From: Lycium barbarum
Taxonomy: Eukaryota > Streptophyta > Magnoliopsida > Solanales > Solanaceae
Assembly: GCF_019175385.1 (NCBI RefSeq)
Contig: NC_083339.1
Location: forward strand, 77,210,307 to 77,274,306
Direction of reading: 5' to 3'
Length of the DNA: 64,000 bases
Part shown: positions 1-12,082 of the stretch, piece by piece
How positions within the stretch are numbered: the stretch's first letter is position 1
How the letters are laid out: every line of letters begins with the position of its first letter
Made by a program: the position numbers and the translations under genes
Notes under the pieces: model-generated
Seen by the model: the letters and a program-made list of their open reading frames with translations, nothing else
What the model was told of the DNA's origin: nothing
Database searches by the model: none

Positions 1-709
1 GAAGAATTCATACCATGGTTAAACCTTAATGATACTATTAAACTCAAACTAGGATCATTCATGATCTAATGGAAATTGGGCAGCATTTCCCCTATTTCGC
101 CAACTTCCACCATTTTACAAAACAACTCCCAACAACCACAATAAGATCCATAATACACTCGCAATATCATAATCAAGTAATCACACTACATTAGCCTTTA
201 ACAATTCATCCTTATATTCAACTCATGCCAACAACTTCACACCCATTTAGCACATTTTTCATATAATACTTCTTCGTCACCATTATTACCTTCCATAACA
301 TGATTATATCCATATCATACTAAGAATCATGACTCATTTTAGTTTACTACTCATAAACATCATAAAAGCTACACTTAAGCTTCATTTTCTACTTTCTTCT
401 TCTACCTAAGTTTTTGCTACAACCAACCATTCTCACTAATATGAAATAAGAATGGAAAGTAACCTTTTCATCCCATAGAAACAAGCTTTGGAGCAGCTAC
501 TAACTTGTGCAAAAACCCTAGCCACAATGCTCAAGTATTCTTTAAATCTACCAACCCTAGGAAACCTTCTAACACATGAACACTTGATTTCTTGCTATTT
601 AATCTTTATAATCCCTTGGGTTTGGGTGTAATATGTTGGAAGAAGGGTTTTGGAGCTTTAGAGAGTGTAGAAGAAATGTGGGAAATGAAATAAAGTGAGG
701 GTTGTCCAT
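1..709 (-). mobile_element. Partial long LTR, minus orientation, host of the Athila insertion
   Basis: No coding sequence is visible. The stretch carries the module seen in the middle of every long LTR of this window, GGGCAGCATTTCCCCTAT at about 78-95, which reads AG/GGGAAATGCTGCCC on the minus strand. It therefore looks like the central part of a Tekay-type LTR in minus orientation, cut by the window edge on the left and by the Athila insertion on the right. Its continuation should lie to the right of 28157. The family assignment rests on this shared module, not on a full alignment. Confidence 0.55.
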
Positions 710-1484
710 TGATATGCCACAGATTTGTGGCACATTTGATGCCTTTTTACTATGAATGTTGGTTGTTTTCAAGTAAGTCTGGTTCATGTTAATATGTTTT
801 TTTTTTTATGTTTTAGGAAGACGATGGCCCAAAAGCAAAAACAAAGAACAAAGGAAAAATTGGCCAGAAATGAAGAATCGACAGTCCGTCGACTAGTCGA
901 CGGACCGTCCTTTGAAGCATTGATAAGCTCGATTTTCCAGTGTTGGCCTTAGTTGAAGACAACAAAGGACGGAGCTACCGACGAAGCGTTGAACTGATCG
1001 ACGCTTCATCGTTTGTATCGTCGACCAAGATTCGTCAACAAGAAGAGAGAAAGACGGAACACTCGACGGAGCTTCGAACTGGTCGACGACACTATTGAAT
1101 GGATCACATCGCTAAAGAAATAAAGGACGGAGGAATCGACGGATCGTCGAACGATCGACGGTCCGTCGATCTTGCCATCAGGGGCAATTTTGTCAGTCGT
1201 TGCTGTGCGATTTTTGGAGCCTATTTAAAGAACATTTTAGGTTATTTTTGGCAACCAGTTTTTATTGCACACGTGAACAAAGTTCCATTGGTGGATGAGC
1301 ATTGATTACTCCACTTTTGGAGCTTAGTGAAGACAACAAGATTCCATTTTCCATCATCTTTATCACACTTTGTAAGCTTTAAGTCTCTTTTGTTGCCTAC
1401 TACTTTTGTGACCATTATGTGTGAGTAGTTTCTTTAATCAAAGTTGTGAACCCATATGATGGGTGTTATGTAATGGGTGTCTAA

Positions 1485-1557
<73 letters not shown>

Positions 1558-2121
1558 GGGTTGTGATGTGTTTTATTATTTCTCATATCCATTGTTAGTT
1601 TGGAAAGATGAACTAGGGTGTGAGTTGAAATAATATAACAAGGACTCGGGGCGCTAACCCTCATTTAATGAACTCACTTAGGGATAAGATGAGTTCTACT
1701 TGGCTTATTTAATCAGTCTTACTTGCAACTTTTCTACATTTGGGAAAATCATGAAAAGAAATACTTTCTAACTATTGAAAAATATTAGGAAGTGCATTAG
1801 AGATTAAGTGCATACAAAACCCCGAGCCATTAGAAATATATCATATTGATACCCATAGCATAACATCTAATCACAGCGGGGACACAACTTTGATTCTTTC
1901 AATCCAAACAAATTCCAAATACTTCAAAATAGCGAATACAAACCAACCCTCTCCTTTACACTATTCAGAATAAAATTAAAGTTTCTAGAGATTAGTTACA
2001 TATATAATTATTACCCTTTTCTCTCCATATTCCCTGTGGGATTTGATCCCAACCTTGTTTGGGTTACTATATTTGACAACGTTCGCTTTACGCCACTAAT
2101 AGGTGTAATTTGAGCGTATCA
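710..2121 (+). repeat. Athila 5' LTR
   Basis: Starts TGATATGCC and ends GCGTATCA, directly before the PBS. Its counterpart is 18931-20015 plus 27845-28152. Relative to the 3' copy it lacks about 50 bp around 1597, where the 3' copy reads TTCGTAGTTGCAAACAC and on, probably by slippage between short repeats. It carries an extra palindromic GTCGAC unit near 889-906. It contains a cluster of TCGACGG-N-CCGTCGA motifs (880-1172) and a long TA repeat. Confidence 0.88.
1489..1555. repeat. (TA)n microsatellite in the Athila 5' LTR
   Basis: About 67 bp of alternating T and A. The 3' LTR has the matching tract at 19688-19760 with one interruption, so length and purity have diverged since insertion. Confidence 0.95.
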
Positions 2122-2126
2122 AATTT

Positions 2127-2144
2127 TGGCGCCGTTGCCGGGGA
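2127..2144 (+). promoter_or_regulatory. Primer binding site, tRNA-Asp type
   Basis: TGGCGCCGTTGCCGGGGA lies five bases after the 5' LTR. It is complementary to the 3' end of plant tRNA-Asp, the primer used by Athila-group elements. It fixes the LTR end and the plus orientation. Confidence 0.9.
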
Positions 2145-2239
2145 ATACAGTTTTGAAATTACTGATTGTTGTGTACTTTTCTTTAAAACTTTTTCTATTC
2201 CATCACACCTTGTTTTCTGTTTTGGTGAACCAGGTGAAC

Positions 2240-3393
2240 ATGGCAAGAAGACATAATCGAAATCAAGGAAACCAAGGTGCGCTCCAAGTGAACCCACCTG
2301 CACCAAAAGAGGATGAAGATGAGAATATATTTGCGGAATTCATCAATAAAGTTGATTATGCTTCTGCTATGGTCCCTCATAGGACTGGAAATGCTACTTT
2401 CAAAATTGATAGTTCTATCTATCAGCTGCTGAAGGTTATTTTCGAAATTCTTCGAAGGACTGTCCACTCCGACATTTGAAGAACTTCCTGCACGTGTGTG
2501 CTCAATAATCCCAAGGTGCTATTTCTGCTGATGCACTTTGGTTACGGGTCTTTAAATATTCCTTGGCTGGCCAAGCAAGGGAATGGTATGAAAAGATTCC
2601 CAGCAATTCTATTCACACCTGGAGCGAGTTAGCCAACACATTTTTGAAGAAGTGGTTTCCACCGAGCAAAAAGGCTGAACTTTGAGATAAGATCTTTGAG
2701 TTCAAATAGCTTCCGGGGGAACAATTATATTCGGCATGGGAACGTTTCAAGTACTATCTAGCTCAATCTCCATCTCATGGGTTTTCGGATGCTATTCTCA
2801 CTGAGAAGTTCTACAAGGGGTTAGATACAATGAATCAGATTGCTGTCAATACTGCCGCTGGGGGATGCTTCATGGACAAGTCATTTGTTAACATCACCCG
2901 GTTGCTCGATAAGCTCACCACCCACAATCAAGCTTGGCACTCAAATGATTGTGAAATCTTGTCATATGGCAATCCCTCTGTTGCCGCGGTGGCCAAAGAA
3001 AATCATTAGCGAGATCATGCTTTTGCTCAATTGCAAACCACCATGGATTTGCTGTCAAAAAGGCTTGCGGAGAAAGAAGCTAAGTGTGTGAATGTTGTTG
3101 AAGAAATACCATCTCATGCTCCCAGAATGTATCAAGTCTCGGAGGAAACTTATCTAGAGAGGCAGCCACAACGTGAGGACGCTAACTATATCGATAACTC
3201 TCAAGGGGGTTATCAAAAGCAATGGAGACCCCAACAACAAAGCAATCAATATGGCCAAAATGAATATGGTGGTTTGGACAGGAGGGATTACAACAACAAC
3301 AATTATGATAATCGAAATTCCAATGCCTATGTTCCACCAAAGGGCCGTTCTTCTAACTCTCAAAATTGGCGAGAGGGTCCTTCCAATGATTAA
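2240..3393 (+). pseudogene. gag: Athila gag, N-terminal and capsid part (broken)
   Basis: The ATG at 2240 opens a basic N-terminus (MARRHNRNQG), and homology runs on through the capsid-like region (AGQAREWYEKIP, FLKKWFPPSKK, AWERFKYYLAQSPSHGF, FYKGLD), which identifies an Athila/Tat-type Gag. It would form the virus-like particle in the cytoplasm. The reading frame is lost near 2445. Further downstream are in-frame stops TGA 2683, TAG 2707, TAG 3007 and TAA 3391. The end is rich in N, Q and Y (about 3190-3390). No classical zinc knuckle is visible. The later pol blocks continue the same product after 3394. It is a clear pseudogene of a known family. Confidence 0.87.
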
Positions 3394-4190
3394 GGGACCT
3401 CTCAAATGGAATCTATGCTTGAAAAGATCTTGGACAACCAAAATAAGAGTGACAAGAGGATGGAAAATTTGACCGAAGTGGTAGGCTCTCACACCGCTTC
3501 GATTCAAAAACTTGAGTCACAAATGCGAGATCTTTCTCATGAGCAACATCCACCACAAAGAGGGGGCCTTCCTAGCGACACAATTCCAAACCCAAGGGGT
3601 AGTGGAGGTGATCACATTGCCTCATGCAATGCTATTTCTACTAGAAGTGGGAAGATCCTTAATGCGGTAAATGAGAGGGTGCATGAACATATCATTGTCG
3701 AGATGATTGTTGATGAGGTTATTGAGGAAGAAATTGAAGAAAAAATGGAGGCACCAATTGAAGTGCCTATTATTGTTGAGAAAGAGAAGGAGGCACACCA
3801 TAATTTTCTCGAGGGTGATGAGGTGACAAGTGTTGAAAAAGCTACCGGGGGTAGCACTCAAAAGAGCAAGGTCGCAGGGGCAATTAAACCCTTTACTCAA
3901 ACATATAAATCTCCTCCCCCGTTTCCACAAAGATTGATGAAAAGAACGGAGGATGCCAAGTGCCAACGCTTCTACGACCAATTTAAAGGGTTGTCAATGA
4001 ATATCCCATTTCTTGATGCATTCCAAGAAATGTCGGGATTTGCTAAATACTTGAAGGACTTATTGACGAAGAAAAGACCAATCAAGCATGATATGGTGGG
4101 AGTCACCCACCGTGTGAGCGCTATTATTTCGTCATCAAAAGTTGAGAAAAAAGGAGATCCTGGGGCTTTCACTATCCCTTGCACTATCGG
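3394..4190 (+). pseudogene. Athila Gag-protease linker, cut by a solo LTR
   Basis: Open from the TAA at 3391 to the solo LTR at 4191. It encodes a coiled-coil-like segment (MESMLEKILDNQNKSDKRME, starting 3406), an acidic E/I/V-rich stretch (about 3680-3800) and the FPQRLMK, FYDQFKGL and FLDAFQEMSGFAKYLKDLL blocks that precede the protease in Athila elements. The last codons before the insertion read GDPGAFTIPCTIG, and the frame resumes at 7087 with the expected CDNGAS motif. The break is thus a clean 5-bp-duplicating insertion in the protease region. No independent function is expected. Confidence 0.85.
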
Positions 4191-7081
4191 TGTCACGACC
4201 CAGCCCCGTGGGCCGCGACTGGCACCCTACCTGGGTACCCAGACCAAATCGCATATTCATTTCCGACTCAAATTTATTTCAGAATTTTACAAAAATTATA
4301 TCAAACATAATTTATATCGAAAATATGTCTTAAGCGGTCATATCAAATCAAATTCACACAAAGCGGCGGAATAGGCATCGCCGGTCAAAATACAAATATA
4401 TACATAAGGGCCATTTGGGGCCATCAGATCAAACAGACCGCTTTAAGACCCGAAAGCAAAATCATACAATATACACATAGGACCCTCGCCCCACAAAGAT
4501 GACTACAGGCCTCTACGAATTCAAAACATAACATATGGCGAGACAGGGCCCCGCCGTACCCAAACTGTCAAATATCCAAAATATATACGGAGTAGAGGAG
4601 TCTGTACCAAGAGTGGACTCCGAATCGAATAAGAGTACTCCGAGAAAGCAAAAAGTGGAGCCTACTGCGGAGGATCACCAAGATCTGCACCTGCGGGCAT
4701 AAAACGCAGCCCCCGGAGAGAGGGGGTCAGTACGGAATATGTACTGAGTATGTAAAGCACGGAGTACAGAAATATGAATCAAAATCGAAAGCAAATCAGA
4801 TGTCAAAGTCTGTATCGAAATCATATACATATATATTATGCAAGTAAAATCATGCAAACGCTTAAGAACGTGGTCGCCACTCCGACGCTGGCGCCACACA
4901 CAGCATAACACCAGAAGGTTTCAAATCTCCGTACATCCCTGAACATAATCATAATCATCGGTGAGCGTATCGCATCCCGAGCCATATCACAGCATAACTC
5001 CAAACGGAACCCGACCCTATGGCGAAGCCTTGGGAACCGTAACACAGCATACGGCCGAATTTGTCATTAGGCGCACGAATCAAAACCGGCCCGGGAACCG
5101 GCGAACGAAGTCATAATAAGGCACGAACGGAGTCGTGAGCAAACAAATGCAAATCGTCTTTCAAAATAGTGTTTCAAAACAAAGTAAATTCATAAATCAT
5201 ATCATATTACAAAATAGTCGAATACTTAGTCGACATAAAGTTTCATTTCGCAAAACGTTTCCAAAATGGTCCATATAATTCAAAACATAGGTTAGCGTAT
5301 CGAGTTGCCCAAACATACCCCGTAGGAGGATGTTCCAAAGATCCGAAGTAGTATGTACAAATTTATTATCAAAGGTGGCCCGAAGGGCAAATCGGGCATT
5401 TTGGGGTAGCGGGCCCACCTCGAGTCGAAGTGAGGTGGCGAGCGTGTTTCTACGAGCATTTACATGCCAAAGGTCATACATTATCATTCCTAGGTTACCC
5501 GACCACATTTCGATAGGTTTCGGACGAATAGTGGCATTCTAGCCAAATTGGAGCCTTTAGGCTTCAATAGAATTGAATGAATAGTAACTTTTCTGTGGAT
5601 CGGGTTTCGAGGAGCAGAAATGCTCCGAAAGGTCTCCTATTCGACTGACACACTAAGATATGCCAAATGAAAGAGTGGGAGGCTTTACATACCTCACAGA
5701 CGTCGTAAGCTCTTCCAAATGTCTCGTCCCGTTTCGTCAAAAATCTGCAAATGGTCAAAGTTACCAAATGAGATCCTTAGGCTTAGAAATGCCTTTAACT
5801 TCACAATTGCCTACCGAAATTTCGGCAGCACTTCCCCTATAAATCTAACATCCCCGAGGCATAGCTCGGCTCAAATTAACCAACTACAACAGCCCACACA
5901 TCAACAACCAAAACAAACAACAATAACACCACTCTAGTTTCAAAGTTTTTCATGACTTCTTAAGTTGGCAACTTTTCATTCAAACTTTCACAACTCCAAT
6001 TCTATACCTACATAATTGTATGTATTCCCACATTCAAACTTATACAATCACATTCTAATTACAACCCATGCCATACACGAAATTGCATAAAAATCCATTA
6101 TTTCCCAAATTCTTCAAAACATCTAAAATGCACTTACGAACATTCTAACTCACGTAGTTTCATTCCGAATTCATCAACATCGATATAGATTCACATTTAA
6201 AGTCCATAACACCCAAGATATACATTGATATACATAAAGATACCGAAGGTATACGCTTTCCGATAATATTCAAAATCATTTTTTTTTTTAAAAGCCAATT
6301 TCATTCACCAATTAATCATTTACGATATAAGGGCCACAACAACACATTCTACCAACTTAAACAAGATCAATTCACACCAATTTTCCCATTTATGGCTCAC
6401 GGCCAAACCTACTACAAACACACACCCACACGTTTCCATTTATGTCCAAATTACGGGATTCTCGTCTACTTCCAATCCTTAACCCATTCATAGCAATTCT
6501 ATAACATTAGAGGGTAAGAATTCATACCTTTCTTGAAACCCCGACTTGTCGAAAACGTCGTCCTCGTGCCAAACTAATTATACCCCGTTGAAGAGGGCCT
6601 TGAGTACTTCACAAGTATGTAAAGAACAAGATTTTTAAGCCACAACACAAGCTAGGAAAATTTTTCTTTTCTTTTCCTCTATGGTTCGGCCGAACCCTCT
6701 CTCTCTTGGTGTTCTTGATTTTATGATCTTTTCCTTGAATAATACAAGTATTCCTCATATATATCCACTTAGGGGTCATGTGCTTAGCACATGCCCCTTT
6801 TAAAAATGGATTTGGGCCTCACCATGGCCGGCCCCCATTTGATCTTGGGCCTTAGTTTTGCATTGCATTTTTCTTGGCCCAATCCGAGGAAAGTCCCGTT
6901 TTGTAATTCCCGAAACTAATTTCCGAAATTCCAAATTTACCCTCGGCCTTCCCCGAGGTCTTAACATTAATAATTCCATATCCAACATAGTCATATTCTC
7001 AAAAATTAATTTATGTCCTTCTAACACCCGAGTCATAGTTATTTCTCGATTTCCAATTGTACGAACACACGGGGCCTAACA
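4191..7081 (-). mobile_element. Solo LTR L1 (Tekay-like), TSD ATCGG
   Basis: On the plus strand it reads TGTCACGACCC...GGCCTAACA, flanked by perfect ATCGG duplications (4186-4190, 7082-7086). It is 2,891 bp, has no internal region, and its orientation is minus. On the minus strand it has a TATA-like TATATATG (about 6756-6763), a donor-like site at 6528/6527, an acceptor-like AG/GGGAAG at 5837, a donor-like AG/GTATGTAAAGC at 5693/5692, twin stem-loops at 4745-4710 and an acceptor-like GCAG/GT at 4691. The short frames in it have no similarity that I recognise. A solo LTR is the usual result of unequal recombination between the two LTRs of a full element. Confidence 0.93.
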
Positions 7082-7086
7082 ATCGG

Positions 7087-7740
7087 TCACCATGATTCTG
7101 CTCGTGCTTTATGTGATAATGGGGCTAGTATTAATTTGATGCCACTAGCCATCTATAAACAATCCAGTTTGGGAACACCTAGACCAACGAGCATGCGTCT
7201 CCAAATGGTCGATAGAACCATCAAAAGACCGGTAGGGGTTATTGATGACGTCCTTGCCAGAGTGGGGGGATTCTTATTGTCGACGAATTTTGTCATCCTT
7301 GATTGTGCGGTTGACAAAGAAGTCCCAATTATCTTGGGAGGGCCATTTATTGCCACCGGGAGAGCTCTAATAGACTCGAAAAAGAATGAAATAAAATTCC
7401 GGGTCAATGATGAAGAGGTAACTTTCCAAGCTAGCAAGGGGTTAAAATTGCCTGCTTATGAGAGAATTTCGGTCATTGATTCTTTCGATCTGGTAGACGA
7501 AGCGGTAGAGCATTAGTTAGAGGAGGAGCACTTTGACGAAACACTTTTGGCTATTTTGGTGAATTTCGAGGCGGATGACATGGAGGGGTATATTGAAATG
7601 GTAAATTCTCTTATTGGCAGGGTTCGTATTCTTATGAGCCAAAGAAATTATCTCTTGATCTTGATAAAAGAACCACTCCTCCGGCTAAGCCTTCAATTAT
7701 TGAGCCTTCAAAACTTGAGCTCAAGCTACTTCCCTCTCAT
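7087..7740 (+). pseudogene. Athila aspartic protease region (broken)
   Basis: Resumes the frame interrupted at 4190. The segment CDNGASINLMP (about 7110-7142) corresponds to the D-x-G-A-S protease loop of Athila pol. The ILDCAVDKEVPIILGGPF region (about 7291-7350) is the conserved hydrophobic second half of the fold. The frame meets TAG at 7514, continues in register, then shifts near 7625 before the RT block. The enzyme would cleave the Gag-Pol precursor inside the particle. The stop and the upstream LTR insertion rule out a functional product. Confidence 0.82.
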
Positions 7741-8697
7741 TTGAACTATGCTTTTCTTAGCCCAGATAATACTTTACCTATTATTCTCTCATCTTTGTTA
7801 AATGATAAACAAACTCAAAAGGTGCTTGAATTGTTGTGGGCTTATCGAAGATCTATTGGGCAGACTATTGTGGATATTAGGGGGATTCCCTCCGGTATGT
7901 GTGAACATAGAATCGAACTTGAAGAGGATAGTTCACCAAGTGTAGAGCATCAAAGAAGGCTAAACCCTCCTATGCAAGAAGTGGTCAAGAAGGAGATAAT
8001 CAAATGGTTGGATGCGGGTGTTGTATACCCAATTGCAAATAGTCCATGGGTTAGTCCGGTGCAATATGTGCCAAAGAATGAGGGCATCACTATTGTCCCT
8101 AATTCCAAGAATGAGTTGATTCCTACAAGGACAGTTACCAGATGGCGAGTGTGTATGGACTATCGAAAGCTCAACACCGCAACTTGTAAAGACCATTTCC
8201 CTATGCCTTTTATTGATCAAATGCTTGATCGGCTAGCTGGAACATCTTATTATTGCTTTTTGGTTAGCTATTCGGGGTACAACCAAATTAACATTGCATT
8301 AGAGGACCAAGAGAAAACCACTTTTACTTGTCCTTATGGCACTTTTTCTTTTAGCCGAATGCCTTTTGGCTTATGCAATGCCCCGGCTACATTCCAACGG
8401 TGTATGATGTCTATTTTCTCGGATATGGTGGAAGATTTCTTGGAAGTCTTTATGGATGACTTTTCGATTATGGGTGACTCTTTTGACGCATGCCTTGCCA
8501 ATCTCGGCAAGGTATTAAGGCGGTGTGAAGAAACCAACCTTGTACTTAATTGGGAGAAATGTCATTTCATGGTGAAGGAAGGGATTGTCCTTGGCCATAG
8601 GATTTCCGAGAAGGGTATTGAGGTAGACCGAGCAAAAATTGATGTTATAGCCAATCTTCCTCCACCTATCTCTGTCAAAGGAGTTCGTAGCTTCTGA
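7741..8697 (+). pseudogene. Athila reverse transcriptase (terminated early)
   Basis: Open for 318 codons. It shows the Ty3/Gypsy RT series in order: [19 protein letters not shown] (about 8020), [25 protein letters not shown] (about 8140-8217), [21 protein letters not shown] (about 8334-8397), the catalytic FMDDFS (about 8449-8466) and [12 protein letters not shown] (about 8590). It would copy element RNA into cDNA. It ends at TGA 8695 within the conserved [11 protein letters not shown] block, and homology continues past it, so the stop is a mutation and not the natural end. The active-site pair DD is intact. Confidence 0.92.
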
Positions 8698-9972
8698 GGA
8701 CATGCCGGCTTCTATCGGCGATTCATCAAAGATTTCTTAAAGATCGTCAATCCGATGTGTAAGCTTCTTGAAAAAGAAGCTAAGTTTGCGTTTGATGAGA
8801 AGTTCCTTAAGGCATTTAATGAGTTGAAGGAAATGCTCACTTCTACTCCAACTATTATCTCTCCGGATTGGTCATTGCCGTTTGAGCTCATGTGTGACGC
8901 GAGCGGATTTGCTATTGGTGCAGTGATTGGGCAAAGGCACAACAAAATCATGCACCCAATTTATTATGCTAGCAATACCCTCAATGGAGCTCAAATGAAT
9001 TATACCATCACCGAACAAGAACTTTTAGCCATTGTTTATGCGTTTGAGAAGTTCCGGGCCTATCTACTTGGATCCAAAGTGGTTGTTCACACGGATCATG
9101 CAGCCTTGAGATATTTGATGACAAAGAAAGATGCAAAGCCGCGGTTGATTCATTGGGTATTATTGCCGCTAGAGTTTGTCTTTGAGGTCAAAGATCGAAA
9201 AGGTTGTGAAAACCAAGTTGCGGATCATCTATCTAGACTTGAGAAAGCTGGGAGACCGAGTGGAGATCTTGAATTAAAAGTTGTTTTCCTTGATGAGAGA
9301 CTTTTGGCTATATCGTGTGAGGTTGCTCCTTGGTATGCAGATATCGCCAACTTCTTGGTGACGGGTCTTATCCCTGACGACATCAAGACTTATCAAAAGA
9401 AGAAATTTTTGAGAGATAGTCGTCAATACTATTGGGATGAGGCCTATTTGTTCCGCACTTACGCTGATAATATCATTCGGCGATGTGCGGCCGAATCCAA
9501 GGCCATGGAAATCTTGAAAGCTTGCCATGACTCTCCCGGAGGGGGTCTTCACAGTGGGAACTGCACAGCGAAAAAAGTGCTTGAATGTGGCTATTATTGG
9601 CCCACCCTTTATCATGATGCAAATTTGATGGTGAAATCTCGTGACCAATGTCAACGACAAGGGTCAATTAGGAGGAAGCACGAAATGCCAATGAATTTTG
9701 TGATGGAGGTTGAACTATTTGATGTGCAGGGCATCGACTTTATGGGTCCATTTGTGAGTTCTCGTGGTATGCGATACATCCTTGTTGCGGTTGACTATGT
9801 GTCCAAGTGGGTCGAAGCTGTAGCATTGCCCAACAATGACGGCAAGAGTGTTACAAATTTTCTCATAAAGAACATATTCACAAGGTTTGGCACTCCTAGG
9901 ACAATCATTAGTGATGGTGGCACTCACTTTACAACAAGAAATTCTCTAATCTCATGGAGAAATATGGAGTGA
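8698..9972 (+). pseudogene. Athila RNase H and integrase N-terminal/core
   Basis: Continues pol after the 8695 stop. The RNase H region includes [17 protein letters not shown] (about 8884-8934), [18 protein letters not shown] (about 9007-9058) and [11 protein letters not shown] (about 9085-9117), with the catalytic D-E-D pattern. The chromovirus-type HHCC zinc finger of integrase is not canonical here: [11 protein letters not shown] is present but CDQCQR reads RDQCQR. The core has DFMGPF (about 9736), [10 protein letters not shown] and ISDGGTHF (about 9907-9930). The frame is lost near 9935-9950. The product would integrate element cDNA in the nucleus. Confidence 0.9.
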
Positions 9973-10625
9973 AGCATAGGGTGGAAACTCCTTACCATCC
10001 CCAAACTAGTGGGCAGGTCGAAGTCTCAAATCGAGAGATAAAGAGTATCTTAGCCAAGACGGTGAATGCGAATAGAACTGATTAGTCATTAAAGCTTGAC
10101 GATGCTCTTTGGGCTTATAGAACGGCATTCAAGACGCCCATTGGTACTTCTCCTTATCAGTTGGTGTTTAGGAAAGCTTTCCATCTACCGGTTGAACTTG
10201 AACACAAAGAGTTGTGGGCATTAAAAAAATTGAACATGGATTGAGAAGAAGCAGCCAAGTTGCGGTTGTTTCAAATGAATGAAATGGATGAGTTTCGGTA
10301 TCATGCCTACGAGAGTGCAGCTTTGTATAAGGAAAAGATGAAGCATTATCATGATGTCCAACTGTTGAAGAGAGATTTTCAACCGGGTGATTCGGTGCTG
10401 CTATTCAACTCGAGGTTGAAGCTCTTTCCGGGCAAGTTAAAATCCAAATGGTCCGGCCCTTTTACTTTAGTGAGTGCTTCAACCAATGGTTTGATGGAAT
10501 TGAAGTCCGAAGATGGGACTCGCACTTTCAAGGTGAATGGCCATCTGGTAAAGCACTACCATTGGATGGTTGATGGGGACAAGATTGTTGATGCTCACCG
10601 GTTGAAATATGGCACCGGACCTTAA
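9950..10625 (+). pseudogene. Athila integrase C-terminal part
   Basis: After the frameshift the core continues with [20 protein letters not shown] (about 9975-10035, containing the catalytic E) and [20 protein letters not shown]. It then runs to the C-terminal RNA/DNA-binding region (FQPGDSVLLFNSRLKLFPGKLKSKWSGPF in segments, about 10378-10460) and ends at TAA 10623. In-frame stops are TAG 10083 and TGA 10242, each standing where the family has Trp, as expected for G-to-A changes. It ends the pol polyprotein. Confidence 0.9.
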
Positions 10626-12082
10626 TACCAAAAGTGGTATTACGTCGTGCCGCGACGTTAAATTGTGCTCTTCTTGGGAGGCAACTCATGTTCATTTTCA
10701 CAGTATGTTTTTCATTTCATGATTTTTGTTGTTGTGTTGTTTTGATGTGTCAAGGAACCTAAGTGTTGAATCCAGAAATTGCCAGGAAAGCAGATGAACG
10801 GCGCGCATTCGACGGACCGTCGATCTGTTTGACGAGACGTCGAATGCACCGTCGAAGTGGACCACTAAAAGATTTATCACTGGAAATAATGGCAGTTCGA
10901 TAACAGGTTTAACGTTCTGTCGCATTGATCGATGTTCAGTTCGACGGGGCGTTCTTCTCTCTTTTTCATATAGTATAGTACATAAAAAATGACGTATCCA
11001 TTCGACGGAACATCGAACCAATCGACGCTCCGTCCTTTTGACGCGTCAGTTCAGGTTAATCATAATATAACCCGGCGTCGTCTCTCTCTCTCCCCTCATT
11101 CAGTTTTTTTTTCAATTCTCTCTCTCTCTCTCTTCACCTATCCCTCTCCCATAACCGACACCCCTGCACCATCATCCCTCGGCTTCACCATTTTTCCTCC
11201 CTAATTTCCTCTCTCCCTCTATTGTGTGTAACCCTAGTAGTGGGATATTGTGTGTTCATCATTCCTTAGGGCCTACACTCTAGTCTCCTTTCAATTTTAA
11301 GGTATGATAGATCATGTATTGCTTGTTCACTTGTTCATACTAGTTTTTTGCTTGCCTTCCATGTTTTTCTATTATTTTTCTTGCCTTCCAAATTGCTCCA
11401 TGTTTTTGTATTATTTCACCTAGGATGCTCATTTTTTTTATTGGGGGTGGTTTGTTTTTTGATGTTGATTCATTGGTCTTTCGCCGAGTCGAAAGGCATT
11501 ACGACAAACACACCTCATTCATGAGATTGTTGTTGTTTTGCCCGCCACCTGTTTGATGAAATGCCAAAGTGTGGTGTTGTTTGTAACGTTGGCTTGGAGG
11601 GCATTACAACCATAGAGTTGTTTTGCCCGCCAATTGTTTCCCCTATTCTAACCCAAGACAACGTGGGGTGAAGTCTGAGTAACCCCAAACTGCGTGAGGA
11701 TTTGCACCACGGCCTAACGATTATATTGAATTTGTTAGCAACAGCCTGCAAAATCATTCAACGCTCAGTTTGATGGTCCGTCGATTCATTCGACGGACCG
11801 TCCTTCTCAACATCGAATGAGTCCCCTCAGAAGTCGGAACCAAAACAAACTCGACGGTGGACTCGACGGCCCGTTCGAGTCAATCGACGGGGCGTCCTTC
11901 CCACCGTCTTTAAGTTGCAATTTCTAGTGGCTAACAAGAGATCGACGGCTCGTCGATCGGTTCGACGAGCACTTCGACGCTCCGTCGATATGTTCGACGA
12001 CACCTCTAGCAAATCGACAGACCGCTGGAAGGTTTAACATTATCACATGTTTTGCACCTTTTTCTAGTTTTGTTATATTTCT
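10626..12082. other. Athila post-pol spacer with palindromic ACGG-N-CCGT clusters
   Basis: No coding sequence is supported. It contains clusters of TCGACGG-N-CCGTCGA-like motifs at 10800-10860, 10925-11040, 11773-11810, 11850-11905 and 11941-12025, related to those in this element's LTRs. There is a pyrimidine-rich CTCTCTCT tract (about 11083-11135 and 11205-11220). In Athila elements this is the untranslated interval before ORF3. Confidence 0.7.

Noticed and set aside
880..1172. A CRISPR-like array formed by the ACGG-N-CCGT motifs
   Set aside because: Spacing is irregular, units are palindromic and of mixed length, and the DNA is plant nuclear. It is not a CRISPR array.
4710..4726. CCCCC-loop-GGGGG stems as bacterial-type terminators
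   Set aside because: There is no following T-run, the DNA is eukaryotic, and the hairpin lies at a fixed place within LTRs with a second hairpin beside it.
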